From positions 62,001 to 126,000 of the forward strand of contig JAKSZP010008019.1 of NCBI GenBank assembly GCA_022478985.1: 64,000 nt of DNA, in the 5' to 3' direction. A program made the position numbers and the translations under genes. The notes under the pieces are model-generated. The model was not told the origin of the DNA and made no database searches. It saw only the letters and a program-made list of their open reading frames with translations. The DNA is from Massospora cicadina. Its lineage: Eukaryota > Entomophthoromycota > Entomophthoromycetes > Entomophthorales > Entomophthoraceae. This document shows, in pieces, positions 22,374 through 34,559 of this stretch (the first letter of the stretch is position 1; every line of letters begins with the position of its first letter).

Positions 22374-22663
22374 AAGGGGAGGATACCCCAATGGTAGAAT
22401 AGGGACCTCTACCGCTGCCTCCCCAAGTTTGATCCCAGTAGTGAACTTTGGGTAGGGGACAATTATGACTGGGTTGGCATTGCGCACCAATGCCCTGAAC
22501 CGAAATAGCAAATAGCAAAGGCGGTCCATGGAGTTCCTGGCCTATCATACGCCATGCATGGAGGTTTTCTGGGTTTTATCCTCATTTCCCATTTTCTTCA
22601 AAACCCCTCATCAGTGCGGTATTGTCCCCAGGTTGGCCCACCTTGAATAAAATTTAAAAAATT
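22374..22663 (+). mobile_element. 5'-truncated LINE tail, 290 bp (B-type 3' end)
   Basis: Bracketed by perfect 13-bp repeats TAAAATTCTTGAG (22361-22373, 22664-22676). The 3' end TTGTCCCCAGGTTGG..CCACCTTGAATAAA belongs to the B type. Removing it restores the PYACKILERN reading of the host Gag. The body would be LINE 3' sequence, but only the last 60 bp are clearly recognisable. Confidence 0.85.
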
Positions 22664-22867
22664 TAAAATTCTTGAGCGTAACATCATGGGTGAATTCAGA
22701 CCCTCAAGGGATGTTGCTGCGCTAGAAGGTATGAGCATTGTGATTTCATGAAGAGAAAATTGCCCAGGAGTAGAGACTCTTTCTGATAAGCATCACTTTT
22801 TAAAAATCAATTCAGACTTGAAATTTAGCTCTACTAAGGAAATTTACAAAAAAAACTTTTAGCAAAT

Positions 22868-25199
22868 ATGGCGGGAAACCCCGCAAAAGAACCCGCAGGC
22901 TCGGCCAAACGAGCCAGCACCACTCCAAATGAAGCAACCCCTGGTTACCCACCTCAGGGTCAACCATAATCACCCGCTCTCAAGCAGCGGCTTTGAAAGC
23001 AGGCACCACCCCCCAACCTGGAGCTACTTCAACTAGCTCCAGTTCACCTGATCGCACTTCTGCAACCTGCACGCCCAACAGCTCTGTGTGCGCTGCCTCC
23101 CACCAACCCGCTGGGCCCCCTCCAACCAAGGAGGCCATCACCCACGCTGTTTTAATTGCGTCTGCTCAGTTGAATACAACTCAGCCCATCTAGGCATTCA
23201 CCTCCCCCATTGTGTCAGCTAATTCAGCCCCATCTATTATTGCTGACGCCATGTTTCTGGCTCCCCCCATGAGGGGCGATACCCAGCTACCTGGCCCCCA
23301 AACCCTCGGATGTAAGGTTGGATTAGCCGCACATTCTGGTTCACTAAGCACCAAATTGGGACAATCTACTCTTCCCAATGGGGATTCAAATGGTTCGGAT
23401 TTCAGAACTTCACACCAGTTCCAATCTCACCCGTCCCATTTAAACCCCGTAATTGGCAATTCTCAAGTTGGCACTTTATCTCCATATGCTGAAAACGACT
23501 AATTCACCAATCAGCCAGTGAGTTTTGCCCACAAAATCTTAGCAAATACTCAGGCTGAATTTACCCAAATAGATTGGGATGGTGATGAAACATCGCCCTC
23601 CTCCCAATTGGCTGGAGTTAATTCCAATCTGGATGGGCCTCCCCAATTTAGCGAGGCCCAACAATCCACCCCTCAATTCAATATGCCGCCAGCAACTGCT
23701 CAAACATTTCAGCAACAGGGGAACTCTGAAAACTTGTCCAAACCACCAGCTCGCATTCAACCCACAATTGCAGCCCAAAGCAAACACAAACGTACCAAAG
23801 GAGCCACTGGGGCGTGGCAAAAACCTCTGGCACCAACGCTACCCAAAGCTGATCCCCGTGAAGTGGCGTTTATTTCTGATGTTAAGAAGAAATGGGCCGA
23901 AACTAGAGCGCAAAAAGCTCTACCTCGCTCAACCCTCTCCCACACAATTCGCCTTTATTGTGGGCATAACCCTGTTGAATTCTATACGGAAGATTACTTC
24001 TCATACTTTGCAGCGATCGCGGAGACATTACCAATTAACACCACCATCCATAAATCAGTGGAGGGGCACTACATCGATGTGGGCTTCACTGAAGCTGCCC
24101 TTGCTGACCATGCTGCCACCCTCCAGGTCATTATTCCGCATGGATCTCTTCGCATCTCCTGCACACGCTCTCACCTGGAGAAAATTTCATGGGTTACTTT
24201 TTCCAAACTACCAACGACTGTTGATCCTGAGTCTCTTAAACTGGCGCTCCATCGTGGTTTAATGGAGTTTGGGTCTGTTCTTTCAGTGGACTTTAGCGTC
24301 CCCTCTTACTATGCTCCCACCCAAAGAGCTTGCACTGCTAGGGTGTCGTTCATCCCCTCCCCCACTGTATCCCGCAACATTGAGGTTATTCCTCATGTGG
24401 CGGTAGTTGGGGCATGCCCTGAGATCTTTTTTGTCAACCCTGATCAGGCGCGCCCCCGGTGTTCATGGTGTAACGCCCTTGGATACCTGTATAGTGGCTG
24501 CACAGCTCGAAAACAAGCCCTCTTAGCCACCACCCAGGGGCCTAAACCAGGCCAAAAATGATCACACGTGGCCGCAGCAGCAATTCCACAACCCACACAA
24601 TGGGTTCCCGTTCAGGACTTGTCCCCTGAGGCCTTACGCCTAGCAGTTGAAACAGCTAACCCCACTATTGGTACGGGATACCTTCGCGCTCATGCCCCCT
24701 TCCAGTGGGCACCCCCTCCAATCTCCCAGAGTCAACTCCCTCTCCCACCAAGCGCAAGGCATCTCCCACAAGGCGCCCCTCGTCAGCCACCCCCACTCAG
24801 GGCTCCGCGGCACCCCCAACAACCTCCACCAGCGATTTATTGCATCAACCCTCAGCTCCCAATGGAGCTATGCTCACCAGCATGGACTGGCAACCCGCGG
24901 CCTGTGGTAGAAGTGCCACCTCAAAGAGTCCTACCCCAACCCCACAGTCCATTTCGCGTGGCTCCTTTGCAGTGTTGGAGGAAGTGAATATAAACTCAGA
25001 CTCATCAAATGGGGACACCGCGGAGGTCGCCATTGAGCACCCTCAGGTCCTTTCCCTGCAACAGAGCGAGGGCAGCATCCTAGGCTGGCTTACTGGGTCC
25101 TCCGCCCCCCACCCTCTCCTTCCCCTCAGAACCCTTGATGCTCCTCACGGATTGCAGCTAATAGTCAAGCTAAAGGACTCAAAACTAGCCGCCTCATAG
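22868..25199 (+). pseudogene. LINE A ORF1 protein
   Basis: Likely start ATG 22868 (MAGNPAKEPAGSAKRAS). A Pro/Ser/Thr-rich N-terminus with one frame change leads to a long open part (23518-24561) and then, past an in-frame TGA at 24559, a second Pro-rich tail shifted into the 24705-25199 frame. The core shows two RRM-like blocks (VEGHYIDVGFTEAALADHAA near 24060 and WVTFSKLPTTVDPESLKLAL near 24190) and a knuckle C-SW-C-NALG-Y-LYSG-C near 24460, in which the expected His is Tyr. It binds element RNA. A zinc site with Tyr is probably impaired. Confidence 0.8.
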
Positions 25200-25249
25200 C
25201 AGCAGGTTTAAGCGCTGGCAACCCCCCAGGACATGGAGGGGAACAGCTA

Positions 25250-28200
25250 TGAGTCCCCACGGCAGCACCCTGACCCTGCAATCCATCAACGCGAATGGGT
25301 TGCGGGACTTTAAGTGGAGAGCCCGCCTCCTCCACAACTTCAGGTCACACAAACTGACATCGCTGCTGTCCAGGAGCCTCATATCCTCCCCACGAACAAT
25401 CTGCATGGAATGAACAGTTTGGAGGCAACTCCTTCTGGACAAACCATACCGCCCTTATTGTTTTGAATCCCCGGGTTAAAACCCATTCTTTTTCACAATA
25501 TCTAGGTGGCCGCCTCATACTGGCCAAACTCACCACTCCTGACTTCTCTTTCTTCGCTGAAAGCATCTACCTGCTTATGCAGGTCAGGAGCAAAACCAGC
25601 TCTTGGAAGAGCTCGTCCAACTCAATCTCCCACGGAATACAGTCCTCTTGGGAGATTTCAACACAACCATAAGTCGCGTCCGTGACTCTTACCCCCTGCA
25701 GCAAAGGAACGCCCTGGATCAAGTCGCCTCCAGGATTTTCTTCGCCTGAGTGGCTTTATGGATGCGCTTCCACCCTCCGCGTCTGGCCTAGGTTGCATGA
25801 CTAGGATCCAGTATGATGGAGGAGCTTTCCAGTCAGCGTCACGCATAGATATGGCACTGATTGGCCCCCTGCTAATTGGCCGCGTCTCCTCTCCCATCTC
25901 TCGTGACAACCATCTGAGTGATCACAGGTCACTCACCGTTGTCCTCACCACCACGCTTAGACTGTCGCATAGGTTCTGGCCTAGGGTTGCCCCAGCCCTT
26001 CTCAACAACCCCTTCACTAAGGAGAAGCTGTCTATGACCATCCAGGAGACTCTCACCTCCCCCCACCCCACCTGCTTGGCCACAAGGCTAGAAGGGCGGT
26101 GACCAAGGAGGGCATCACCCGCGTTGCTTACAACTGTGCCAAGGCCCAGATGACCGCAGCTCGCGCCAGAGTCAAAAGGGCGGAAGCCAGAATTAGACAT
26201 CTGGAGCGAAACTGCCATCCTTCGCCCTCTCCCAGTTGGTTGGAAGACTAGGAAGCGGCGCAGGAAGCACTCCGCTTGGAGCTCACACTGCAGGAAGAAC
26301 GGGCAGCAAACTTTACAGCATCTCGTTACTATGCTCAATGGGAAAGCCCCACCCGCTTCTTCTTTCAGAAACAGAAAGCCCGGTCAACAGCGCAGGATAT
26401 TACTGCACTGAAGATTGGCACTACAACCACTTCGGATAAGGAGGAAATCATGCAGGAACTACACCTCTTCTACTCCAGCATCTTCCATGCCACCCAGGTG
26501 GACCCGTCGGACATCCAAGACTTCCTGTGGCGGGCTCCAGAGCCGCCCATTGACCCACGGGCAGATGAGGCTCTACTGGCGCCTATTTCCATCCAGGAGG
26601 TGATGGAAACCCTTCTGAAATCCCCACGGCTTAAAGCCCCAGGCCCAGACGGAATACCCTTCAAGGTGTACCTTCTGGAACCTGCGGTGATAGCCAGAAC
26701 CCTCCGCGAACTCTTTGCTGCACTCTTGGTGAATGGCGAGGTCCTCCCCGACTCCAGAGGCTCATTCACGACCCTCATTCACAAGAAGTCATACCGTGAG
26801 AACCTGGAGAACTGGCGCCCCATAGCGTTGATCAACACAGACCACAAGCTCTTTAGGAAGCTTCTAGCCAACCGCATTACCAAAATGGGTGTCACCTCGC
26901 CTCTCCCCATCCCAGCACGGTTTTGTTCCGGGGAGGTCGTTATGGGACAACTATAATGACCTTCACGTGACTTTGACTGCTAACTCTCGTAAGGTGAATG
27001 GCTTTGTGGCTCTCCTGGATATGGAGAAAGCATATGATCGTGTGGCCTGGAAGTATATTGATGCTTCCCTGGCCCCTTCCATCTCCCCCACAGCTAGGCG
27101 CTGGATATCAGCGCTCTATGACCAGCTCCACACCAGAGTCCTGGCGCCAATGGGTTTTACAGTGGCAGTACCAGTTGGACAAGGTCTCCGGCAAGGGGAC
27201 CCCTGAGCCCTATTCTTTTTAACATCACCCTTGACCCTCTCTTGGCCTCCTTACAGGACAAGCTAACAGGGATTCTGGTCCCAGGTAAAGCCCCCACCCG
27301 CACCATGGCATTTGCAGATGACACCGCCATTGCATTTGGCTGCCCTGGGGATGTTGCCCTCGCTGCTGTGACCATTGAGAGGTACACCAAGGCGTCCAAT
27401 GCCATGTTCAACACCTCCAAGACAACAGTTGTACAGGTCAGCTCCCCCACCATTTGGTATTGAACCTGTGCGCGGTACCTTCCGTCACCTGGGCGTTCTC
27501 ACCAACCAACAAGGAGTTGCGCTAAAAAGCAATGAGGACTTGCTCCTCACAGCAGTTAACTCCAGGATTTCTAGCTGGAACTGGCGGCACATCACCCCCC
27601 AGGGTCGAGCTCTGATGGCCAGTGTGTTCCTCCTATCCAAAGTCTGGTTCCTAGCGCACGTCTGCCCATTCACAGATGCCTTTTATACGCGGCTCAATGT
27701 TTTCCTCCGCTGTTGGATCTGGGGATCAAACCATCCACCAATGGCCCTCTCAACCATTGCCCAACCCTGCAATGAAGGGGTCCTAGGGCTTCTGGACACG
27801 CGATCCCACGCCACCACAATTTTCCTGAAGTTCCTATGGCCGATTGTCTGCTGGGACGTGACCCCCATGCCCCAATGGGCGCCCGCCCTCCGCCAGTCAG
27901 GGTCAGCAGCTCTGGGTCTTCCTAGAGCATCTCTGACCTCATTAGGGGAGTGGCTCACAAATTGCCCAGGCCATCGCTTGAAACTATCCTCATCCCCCAC
28001 TGGAACCAGGCTCTCAATGCCCTGGAACGAGTAGGCGCGCGGATCCACCATGCTTCCTGTACAGAAGGGACGGCCCTGGCCTCAGCCCCCATCGCCATGC
28101 AATTGTGCACAATGGACAAGTTGTCACAACTCGCCTCAACCCCTCAAGATCGTCCTCCCATCCGCCCAAGGCTCCTTGAGCTCCTCCCTCCCTCCGTGAG

Positions 28201-28760
28201 ATTTGACCTTAAGGAATTGTGGAAGGACGTCTATCACCCCATCCTGTCAGCAAAGGTGTCCAACACCTTATGGAGGGTGCTCCACTGTTCATACATGACA
28301 GGGGACCATACTGGCCCTACCTTCCAGCACTGAAGCTGCCCCCACTGTGCGGAGCCTATTGGCTCCCACCTCCATCGTTTTTTCACCTGTCCAGGTGTCT
28401 CCACATTTTGGCCAAAGGCCCGCGCGCTCCTCCATGCTCAGCCCTGGTCTGGACATCCTGTGCAAGACCTCATGTTTTAGCAGACGTTGCCTGGTTGCCA
28501 CCAACCCCTCCGTGTCCTCGCCTATGCCACAGCCATCTGGACCATCCATAACTCCTTCCTTCGTGCTGCCTTTGACCAGCAGGTGTGGACCCTTCCACAC
28601 ATGATCACCCACTTTCAGGTACACTTTGAGATGGCCCTAAAGGTCTGCACTATGTCGCCAACCCTCCCCCACTCAGTTGTCACTGCAGCACGGCTCTGGC
28701 GCGCAAACCCCTCCCCTTTCTCGATACCTCCTCCCTCCCCTTCCCTCACCTCAGGCTCTT
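25250..28760 (+). pseudogene. LINE A ORF2: endonuclease, reverse transcriptase, CCHC finger
   Basis: Start at ATG 25250 (MSPHGSTLTLQSINANGLRD). Endonuclease motifs are DIAAVQEPH (near 25350), LLGDFNTT (near 25648), SRIDMALI (near 25840) and LSDHRSL (near 25917). RT spans about 26276-27470: APGPDGIPFKVY, NWRPIALINTDHKLF, SQHGFVPGRSLWDN, LLDMEKAYDRV, GLRQGDP and the catalytic FADD (27308-27322). A finger C-PH-C-AEPIGSHL-H-RFFT-C lies at about 28337-28393. Frame breaks near 25350, 26885 and at QGDP (27205) inactivate it. It would nick target DNA and copy LINE A RNA. Confidence 0.88.
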
Positions 28761-28846
28761 AGGAGCCCAGGCATAATTTGTAAACATTTAAGAATCCCTC
28801 CCCTCGGGTTGGGACCATCTAGTACTAAAAAAACAGCCCAGGAGTA

Positions 28847-29560
28847 CCCTCATGTCAGCGCTAGCATTATCACTTTTCTTGATAGCAAAAAGCCCTTGGA
28901 TGTTCATGTAATAAATACAGATGGTTCTTATTTGAAGTGCACCTACTGTGATTTTTTCATAGAAAATACAAAATTCAAGCAATTAAAGATACTGGTGCCC
29001 CAGAAAAATAAAATTAGCAAGTTAGTGGGTAAGCTTCTGATGAAGCCTTATGTAAACATTGAGTAGTGTATGAGACCGTGGGGGCACAGAGCACTATTTC
29101 AATGGGTTCATACAGCGCTTTGCCTTTAAGGTTCAGGTCAGTCTGCGCATCCGCCCTGGCTGTGGTTTTGCCTAATAATTATTATGACATGCTGATTGAG
29201 GCTGCATTCATGCGGCAATTTAGGGTGGCGGTTGATATAACAGAAATTCTTTTTGAGAATTCAGGGCAATGGATCCCCATCTATTTTACCTACATCAGAG
29301 TCCCAAAGGACCTCATCCACTCCAGTCTAATTAATTTCGTGTAAAGTGATGGCGTGATTCCTGTCCACTATTGGAGGATGAAGCAGAGGACAAGAGCTAT
29401 TCCTAACCAGATTTACAAGAGTAATAGAATTCCTCTATGGACTATGAATGCTTTAAATATAACTTCCAGGCACTAGGTCATTGTGGGAACAGAGCTCAAA
29501 ATAGATATCCCTGAAAGCCTATACAGTGAAATCATGGGGCCCTATCAGCAATTGCAGTTC
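28847..29560 (+). pseudogene. Retropepsin region of old gypsy A
   Basis: Follows LINE A directly: EYPHVSASIITFLDSKKPLD, a DTGAP active site in another frame (near 28990), then YSALPLRFRSVCASALAVVL and NNYYDMLIEAAFMRQFRVAV, the retropepsin flap and C-terminal motif. Layout matches 34560-35190 and 62700-63100. Frame changes and stops (for example TAG 29063) are present. Confidence 0.65.
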
Positions 29561-29568
29561 GAACCCAT

Positions 29569-30689
29569 GTGGATCCTGGGCTACTGTTACCAGGGTATAG
29601 GGAAGTGAAGGTATTACTAGCGAACCTACAGAAGGAAACTAAGGCAGTCCAAAAGCATCAGGTGGTGGCTTATTTGCATCTTGCTCCTATTGATGAAATT
29701 TACTGTATTCAAGATTTTGGTTCTTGGGAAGACCTCAGCTTACCTCTAAAAACCCCATCCAGCATAATGACTGTGGTTCCACGTGAGGCCCTAGATGGTA
29801 TATCAGTGGAACATAAAGATTGGGCAATGGCCCTGTTTGAAAAATACCAAGAAATCTTTGCATCTGATGACCACAATTTAGGATGCGCATACAGAGTTGT
29901 GCATTGGGTGGACTTGGGAGATCACCTGCCTATTCATTCATGGCCTATCCACCGCTTGAAAACTGTGGAAGAAGTTGTCACAGATAAGGTAGGTAAATTG
30001 GTCTAACATGGGGTGTTAGAGCCGTCCAAGAGTCCTGGGACGTCGCTGGTGCTCATTAAGAAGAATGGCACTAACTGGGTGATAATTGACTACCAGAAGA
30101 ACAATAGTGTCACAAAAAATTTGTATCCATTTCCACAAATTGATGATGCTTTATATTGACTGAGCGGTGCCAACTATTTCTCTGCCATGAATTTTATATC
30201 AGGGTACTAACAAATTGAGTTGCCTGCAGCAGAACAAGAGAAATGCGCTAAAATTACCTCAAGGGGTTTTTCCTGCTTACGCATATGCCCCAAGGGTTGT
30301 GCAACGCCTTAGCTACGTTCCAGAGGGCTATGGACACCATCTTAGGCGAATTAAAGCTGTCCTGCGTTATAGTCTACCTTGATGCTAGTAATGTGTTCTC
30401 ATGTATGTTCATGAAGAATTTAGACCATTTAGAACAAGTGTTCCGCTGGCTTGCTGAAGCTAACATAAAAACCAAATCTTGAAAGTGCCATTTTTAGGGA
30501 GCAATTGGAGTATCCCAGGTTTTTGGTAGACTTGAAAGGGATTAGATCACAGCTGGTGAGGGTGGAAGCTATATGTAAGATACTTGGCCAGGTAATAAGT
30601 GGGATATCCAGGTGTTTTTGGGGATGGTGTAGCTACTACCAGTAGTTCATTACTAACTTCAGCTGCATTGGGGCTCCGCTCTTTAAGCC
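29569..30689 (+). pseudogene. Reverse transcriptase of old gypsy A
   Basis: An open part 29569-30006 holds the linker to RT (DDHNLGCAYRVVHWVDLGDH, ending VEEVVTDKVGKLV). RT blocks continue in shifted frames: DYQKNNSVTKN, AMNFISGY, MPQGLCNALATFQRAMDTIL and VIVYLDASNVFS. The YxDD box has become Y-L-D-A (30374-30385), removing one catalytic Asp. It is interrupted at 30690 by a solo LTR. Confidence 0.75.
30685..30689 (+). repeat. Target site duplication AAGCC, left copy
   Basis: AAGCC at 30685-30689 and at 31156-31160 flanks the solo LTR exactly. A five-base duplication is typical of Ty3/gypsy integrase. Confidence 0.95.
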
Positions 30690-31155
30690 TGTTGAGATTC
30701 TGATATGACTGGCCAATAAGCCCTAAGTAGTTTTGTAAGAATGGGTAAGATTGGCCGAACTGAGGAGTATGCTACCATTAATGAGAATGCCTTGAAAGAA
30801 GGTGATAGAGAATTTAAAAATACCATACTCAGCTGAAGCCAATGAGAATATGGCAGAACCAATTTGTCTAAGCCAAGAGAGCTGTATCATCCAAAGTCAC
30901 TGAACTATAAGCTAGATGAGACAATTGAAGGGGGAGTATTGTTTGTTAGTAGGAAGAGTAGAGCGGAGCAGATGGAATCTGCTGTCAAATATCATAATAA
31001 AAGTATTGTTGGAGCTTTTGCTTCATATTATTTTTATATTTATTCAGTTGTTTCAAGGGCCAACAACATTCCTATAATATTCCTGTTGCTCAGTGGAATT
31101 GACTTTGTGAAAACACCTCTTGACATATCTCAATAATATTGCCAAAATTATAACA
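30690..31155 (+). mobile_element. Solo gypsy-A LTR
   Basis: 466 bp starting TGTTGAGATTCTGATATGAC and ending AAATTATAACA, with perfect AAGCC duplications. It aligns with the LTRs at 32530, 38019 and 55486. It interrupts the RT/RNase H boundary of the old element, which resumes as KPLK.NATFDWTERCQKRF. It probably arose by LTR-LTR recombination. The open stretch 30864-31136 inside it is LTR sequence, not a gene. Confidence 0.95.
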
Positions 31156-32529
31156 AAGCCATTAAAATAAAACGCCACCTTTGACTGGACTGAACGTTGT
31201 CAAAAACGCTTTTGACATCTTACAGACCACATTGGTCAGCACGCCAATTTTTGCATTAACCTTATTTTAAAAAGGAATTCATAATGAAAATGGATGTTTC
31301 TCTTTCCGCCATAGGGACAGTATTATCCCATAAGGATGATGATGGTGTGAAGCAATCCATTGCATTTTGTAGCTAAAGCTCAAATTGCCATGAACAAGTT
31401 ACACTGTGACAAAGTGAAAGTGCTTAGCAGTGATATATGCATATAAACAGTTTTGGTTATACCTCTATGGAGTAAAATTTAAAGTGGTAGTGGATTATGC
31501 ATCCTTGCGTTGTTTGCAGAATCTTCAGGAACCTGAGAGGCGCCTTGCGTAATGGTCACTGAAGCTCTAAGCTTACAAATCTAAGATAATAAACCAGCTG
31601 AGGGTTAAACATCAGAGTATGGACTGTCTCTTGATTACCTACAGTCATCATTATGGCGGTTTTAGTGGACATAATGTATGAAATATGGTTGCTGACAAAT
31701 ACCACAATGAGTCGCCACATGTTATAAAAGCATTAATTGGGCTTAGACGTGACATCTTTTTGTGCAATGGAGAACTATATAAAAGATTGGAGAATTGGCG
31801 CTGAATTTCCTAAAAGCCTTATGCTAGGTAAGCAATTATTTTGAATGCACACAAGGTGTTAGGTCATAAAGTTTTGCGGAATAAATGGATTTTTTGCAAT
31901 CACTTTACTTTTGAGAAAAATTTCACTATGCCATGCTCAAGATGATTTCTTGTTTTCACCAGTAGTCAAGTAGAGATATTTCCACAAGAAAACTATCTAA
32001 CAGCTGGCTAAGCCCTGTCTCGCGTGGTACACTGTTTCCCTTGATGTGATTTGGCCTCTGCCAACGAGTGAAAATTTCTCTAAATATATACTAGTAGAAA
32101 TAGATTAGTTGACAGATTGGGTGGAAGCATGAGAGATCAGGTATCTAGGGGCTGTCACCGCTGCTAAGTTCATTATAGATTCTGTATACAAAGACATGGC
32201 TTTCTACAGTTATTTCTCATGGACAACAAAACAAATTTTACATTGCATCGCCTTCCTAAGCTGAATGATTTAATGGTAATCCACTGGGTCATAACTTCCC
32301 CATAAAAACCTGAATCCAATGGGATGGTTAGTAGGTCACCAGATCTTTGTTGAATATTCTCTGTAAGCTTGTAAACAATTGACCTGCTGAATGGAGTACC
32401 CTCCTAACCACCGCCACCTTCAATTATAGTATTAGCCATCAATCAACAGAGAAAATTCCCTTCCAATTACTTTGTGAGAGGCATTTGGCTTTGCCAGCAT
32501 TACGTTATTCCTGTGTGGAGGATACTAGC
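31156..32529 (+). pseudogene. RNase H and integrase of old gypsy A, first part
   Basis: RNase H resumes after the solo LTR (TFDWTERCQKRF, then KMDVSLSAIGTVLSH near 31290). Integrase pieces include CPCSRW-type finger remnants and TVSLDVIWPLPTSENFSKYI near 32030. It ends IPFQLLCERHLALPALRYSC and VEDT at 32529. There the younger gypsy A is inserted, and the chain resumes at 38581. Confidence 0.7.
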
Positions 32530-33091
32530 TGTTGTAATTCTGATATGACTGGATGTAAACCCCTAAGTCGTTATGGCAGAATGGATATGATAAAAAAGTT
32601 TGATGTGAGTTATGATTATTCAAGCGCCTTGAGATGAGGTGATATTGGGTTGGTACGGATGGTTATTGGATCGCTCCCATATGAGGTGATTAGGAGATAT
32701 TGATGAATGATGAATAGTTTTGAAATCGCCTCAAATTAGGCGATTGTGAAAGTATGAATGAAGAATTGTCAGAACCAATGAGATACGGCGAATTGAATTA
32801 CTAAGACAAGGAAGCAGTATTGTCCAAAGTCACTGAGATATAGCCAAGATGAAGTGATTGACAAAAGAAGGCTGTTAATAGTTTAGAGTGAGTGGAACAG
32901 CGAGGATCCACTGTATTTTATTATATTTATATAAAGATTGTTGTGGGAGCAAGTACTCCATATTTATTAAATGTTTCTCCTGTTGTTTTAAAGACAACAA
33001 ACATCATATTATTGTTCTTATTGCTCAGTGGGTTGAACCCTGTGCAAATACTCTTTGACGTATCTCCATAATACCGCCAATTTTATAAACT
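32530..33091 (+). repeat. 5' LTR of younger gypsy A
   Basis: Starts TGTTGTAATTCTGATATG, followed one base later by the primer site. It contains the LTR hairpin GGGAGCAAGTACTCC near 32946 and GTTGCTCAGTGG near 33022 (as TTGCTCAGTGGG). Confidence 0.9.
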
Positions 33092-33092
33092 G

Positions 33093-33110
33093 TGGTGCTC
33101 ACTACAGGGG
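33093..33110 (+). promoter_or_regulatory. Primer binding site of younger gypsy A
   Basis: TGGTGCTCACTACAGGGG, one base after the 5' LTR. The priming tRNA was not identified. Confidence 0.8.
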
Positions 33111-33149
33111 GCCCATTGATCAATCACCAAGATATAATAAAAATTCCTC

Positions 33150-34300
33150 AGTCACTGGCCATGTCATATCAGGCTTGCCTTGGCGAGGAATCTTCCCAAC
33201 ATGCTGAAACCATTGAATATGCAGACTCAAGCTTGCCTTGGACGCTGTGCTTCAATGGAAAAGGGATTTTTTGCAGGAGGTTTGTATTGATAATCTGCCT
33301 CCATTTGATAGTGATGAGAACATCCATGGCTTATTTAAGTGATTTGAGTTTGCACTAGAAGGAGCTTCAGATCAGTATAAAGACAAGTTATTTATATCCA
33401 CCTTGGATGTATGAAGTTCAACCAAGTTACTTGCTATCTTCCCAACAATCTGTTGCTTATCAAGAAGTGAAGGAAACTGTGCTGTGGTTGTTTGGAGGAA
33501 CTTCAAAGATGGTGCATTGAAAGGCTGAGTACTTAATCATCAGGTTTCATCATAATGAGACCCTCACTGCATTTACTGATCGATTTATGGTGGAAGCCCA
33601 TGTGTTTATAGGGGCGGGGACCTTAACCAAAACTGGTGTATTCATAGCATTGACTTCCGCTGTGAAGCCATACTGTGAGCTTTTCAATGCCATGACTCCA
33701 TATTTAGAGGATGATGTACACTTGCTTAAACTCGTTCAAATTTTATGCTGTCTATCCGCTACCTACCCTCCACCCAATAAAGAGAGGAAGCCTATTGCCT
33801 CCGCTGTTGAACTTTCTTATTTAGGAAATTATTCTCCCTGTTTGGCATCCGTTTAATAATTCCCAGTCTTATTATCACTACATGCCTCACTTCCAACCAA
33901 GTTGCCATCGGCATTCAACTATTAGGCAGGGACTGTTTACACCGCTTGACCCCAATCCAACTTTTGGGGTGGCCCATTTTACAACAATCAAGGACGCAGG
34001 TATTATGGGGTCAATTGCTTTTTGTGCAATCGCTCTGGGCACCTGGCCAGAAGTTGCCTCAATCGTCAAGTCCATTACATATTGCAGGAGCAGTGCAATC
34101 AGGGAAAAGTCAGAGTGGAGTAGAGACAGGTTTCTCTACCTCTGATATTCAGCTCAAAATGTCCCGCCTGAACCTATCCCCGCACATTCAGTGGATTTTC
34201 CTCTTTACAACGACGCTTTCCTATATCAGCGGCCAGTTGGAGGGGAGAATATGCTGACACAAGCGCAATTCAAGGAAACATCGGATGCAGGCCCCAGGAG
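33150..34300 (+). pseudogene. Gag of younger gypsy A
   Basis: Probable start MSYQACLGEESSQHAE at ATG 33160. The core is spread over three frames: FDSDENIHGLF..FEFALEGA (near 33300), then a part open at 33587-33856 (MVEAHVFIGAGTLTKTGV, VKPYCELFNAMTPYLEDDV). It is collinear with the copy at 61384. The region 33880-34260 aligns with the knuckle end of Gag but no CCHC motif is legible. Multiple frame breaks. Confidence 0.6.
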
Positions 34301-34559
34301 CAACCACAGCCTTATGCTTGTCAAATTTTTGACCAACTTTTTACATATGAATCAAATCCATTAGCTGATGCACTCCTCTTAAATGGGTAAACGCTACCCT
34401 CCCTTTTATGTTATTGTTAAAGAACACCCCAAAGTTGTGGAAAGTATTATGAGCTTCATTGGGAAACAAGATCCATTTAATGTCTACGTTTTAAACAATC
34501 AGAATGCATCTTACTCTGAGTGTACTTTCTGTGACATTTTCATAGCAAAAACCTGAGTC

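Larger units (their letters stand above)
22773..28835 (+). mobile_element. LINE A, full length, Tad-like non-LTR retrotransposon
   Basis: 6063 bp between 11-bp repeats GCCCAGGAGTA (22762-22772, 28836-28846). The 5' end is GAGACTCTTTCTGATAAGC. ORF1 (RNA-binding, CCHC-like) is followed by ORF2 with AP-type endonuclease, RT and a C-terminal CCHC finger. The 3' end is GGGTTGGGACCATCTAGTAC plus an A-run. It sits in the old gypsy A just before the protease and is GC-richer than its surroundings. Frameshifts inactivate it. Domain order fits the Tad/L1-like clades; finer placement needs a tree. Confidence 0.92.

Noticed and set aside
25922..26338. 138-codon minus-strand open frame
   Set aside because: Antisense to the LINE A endonuclease and RT region. 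No start context or homology of its own.
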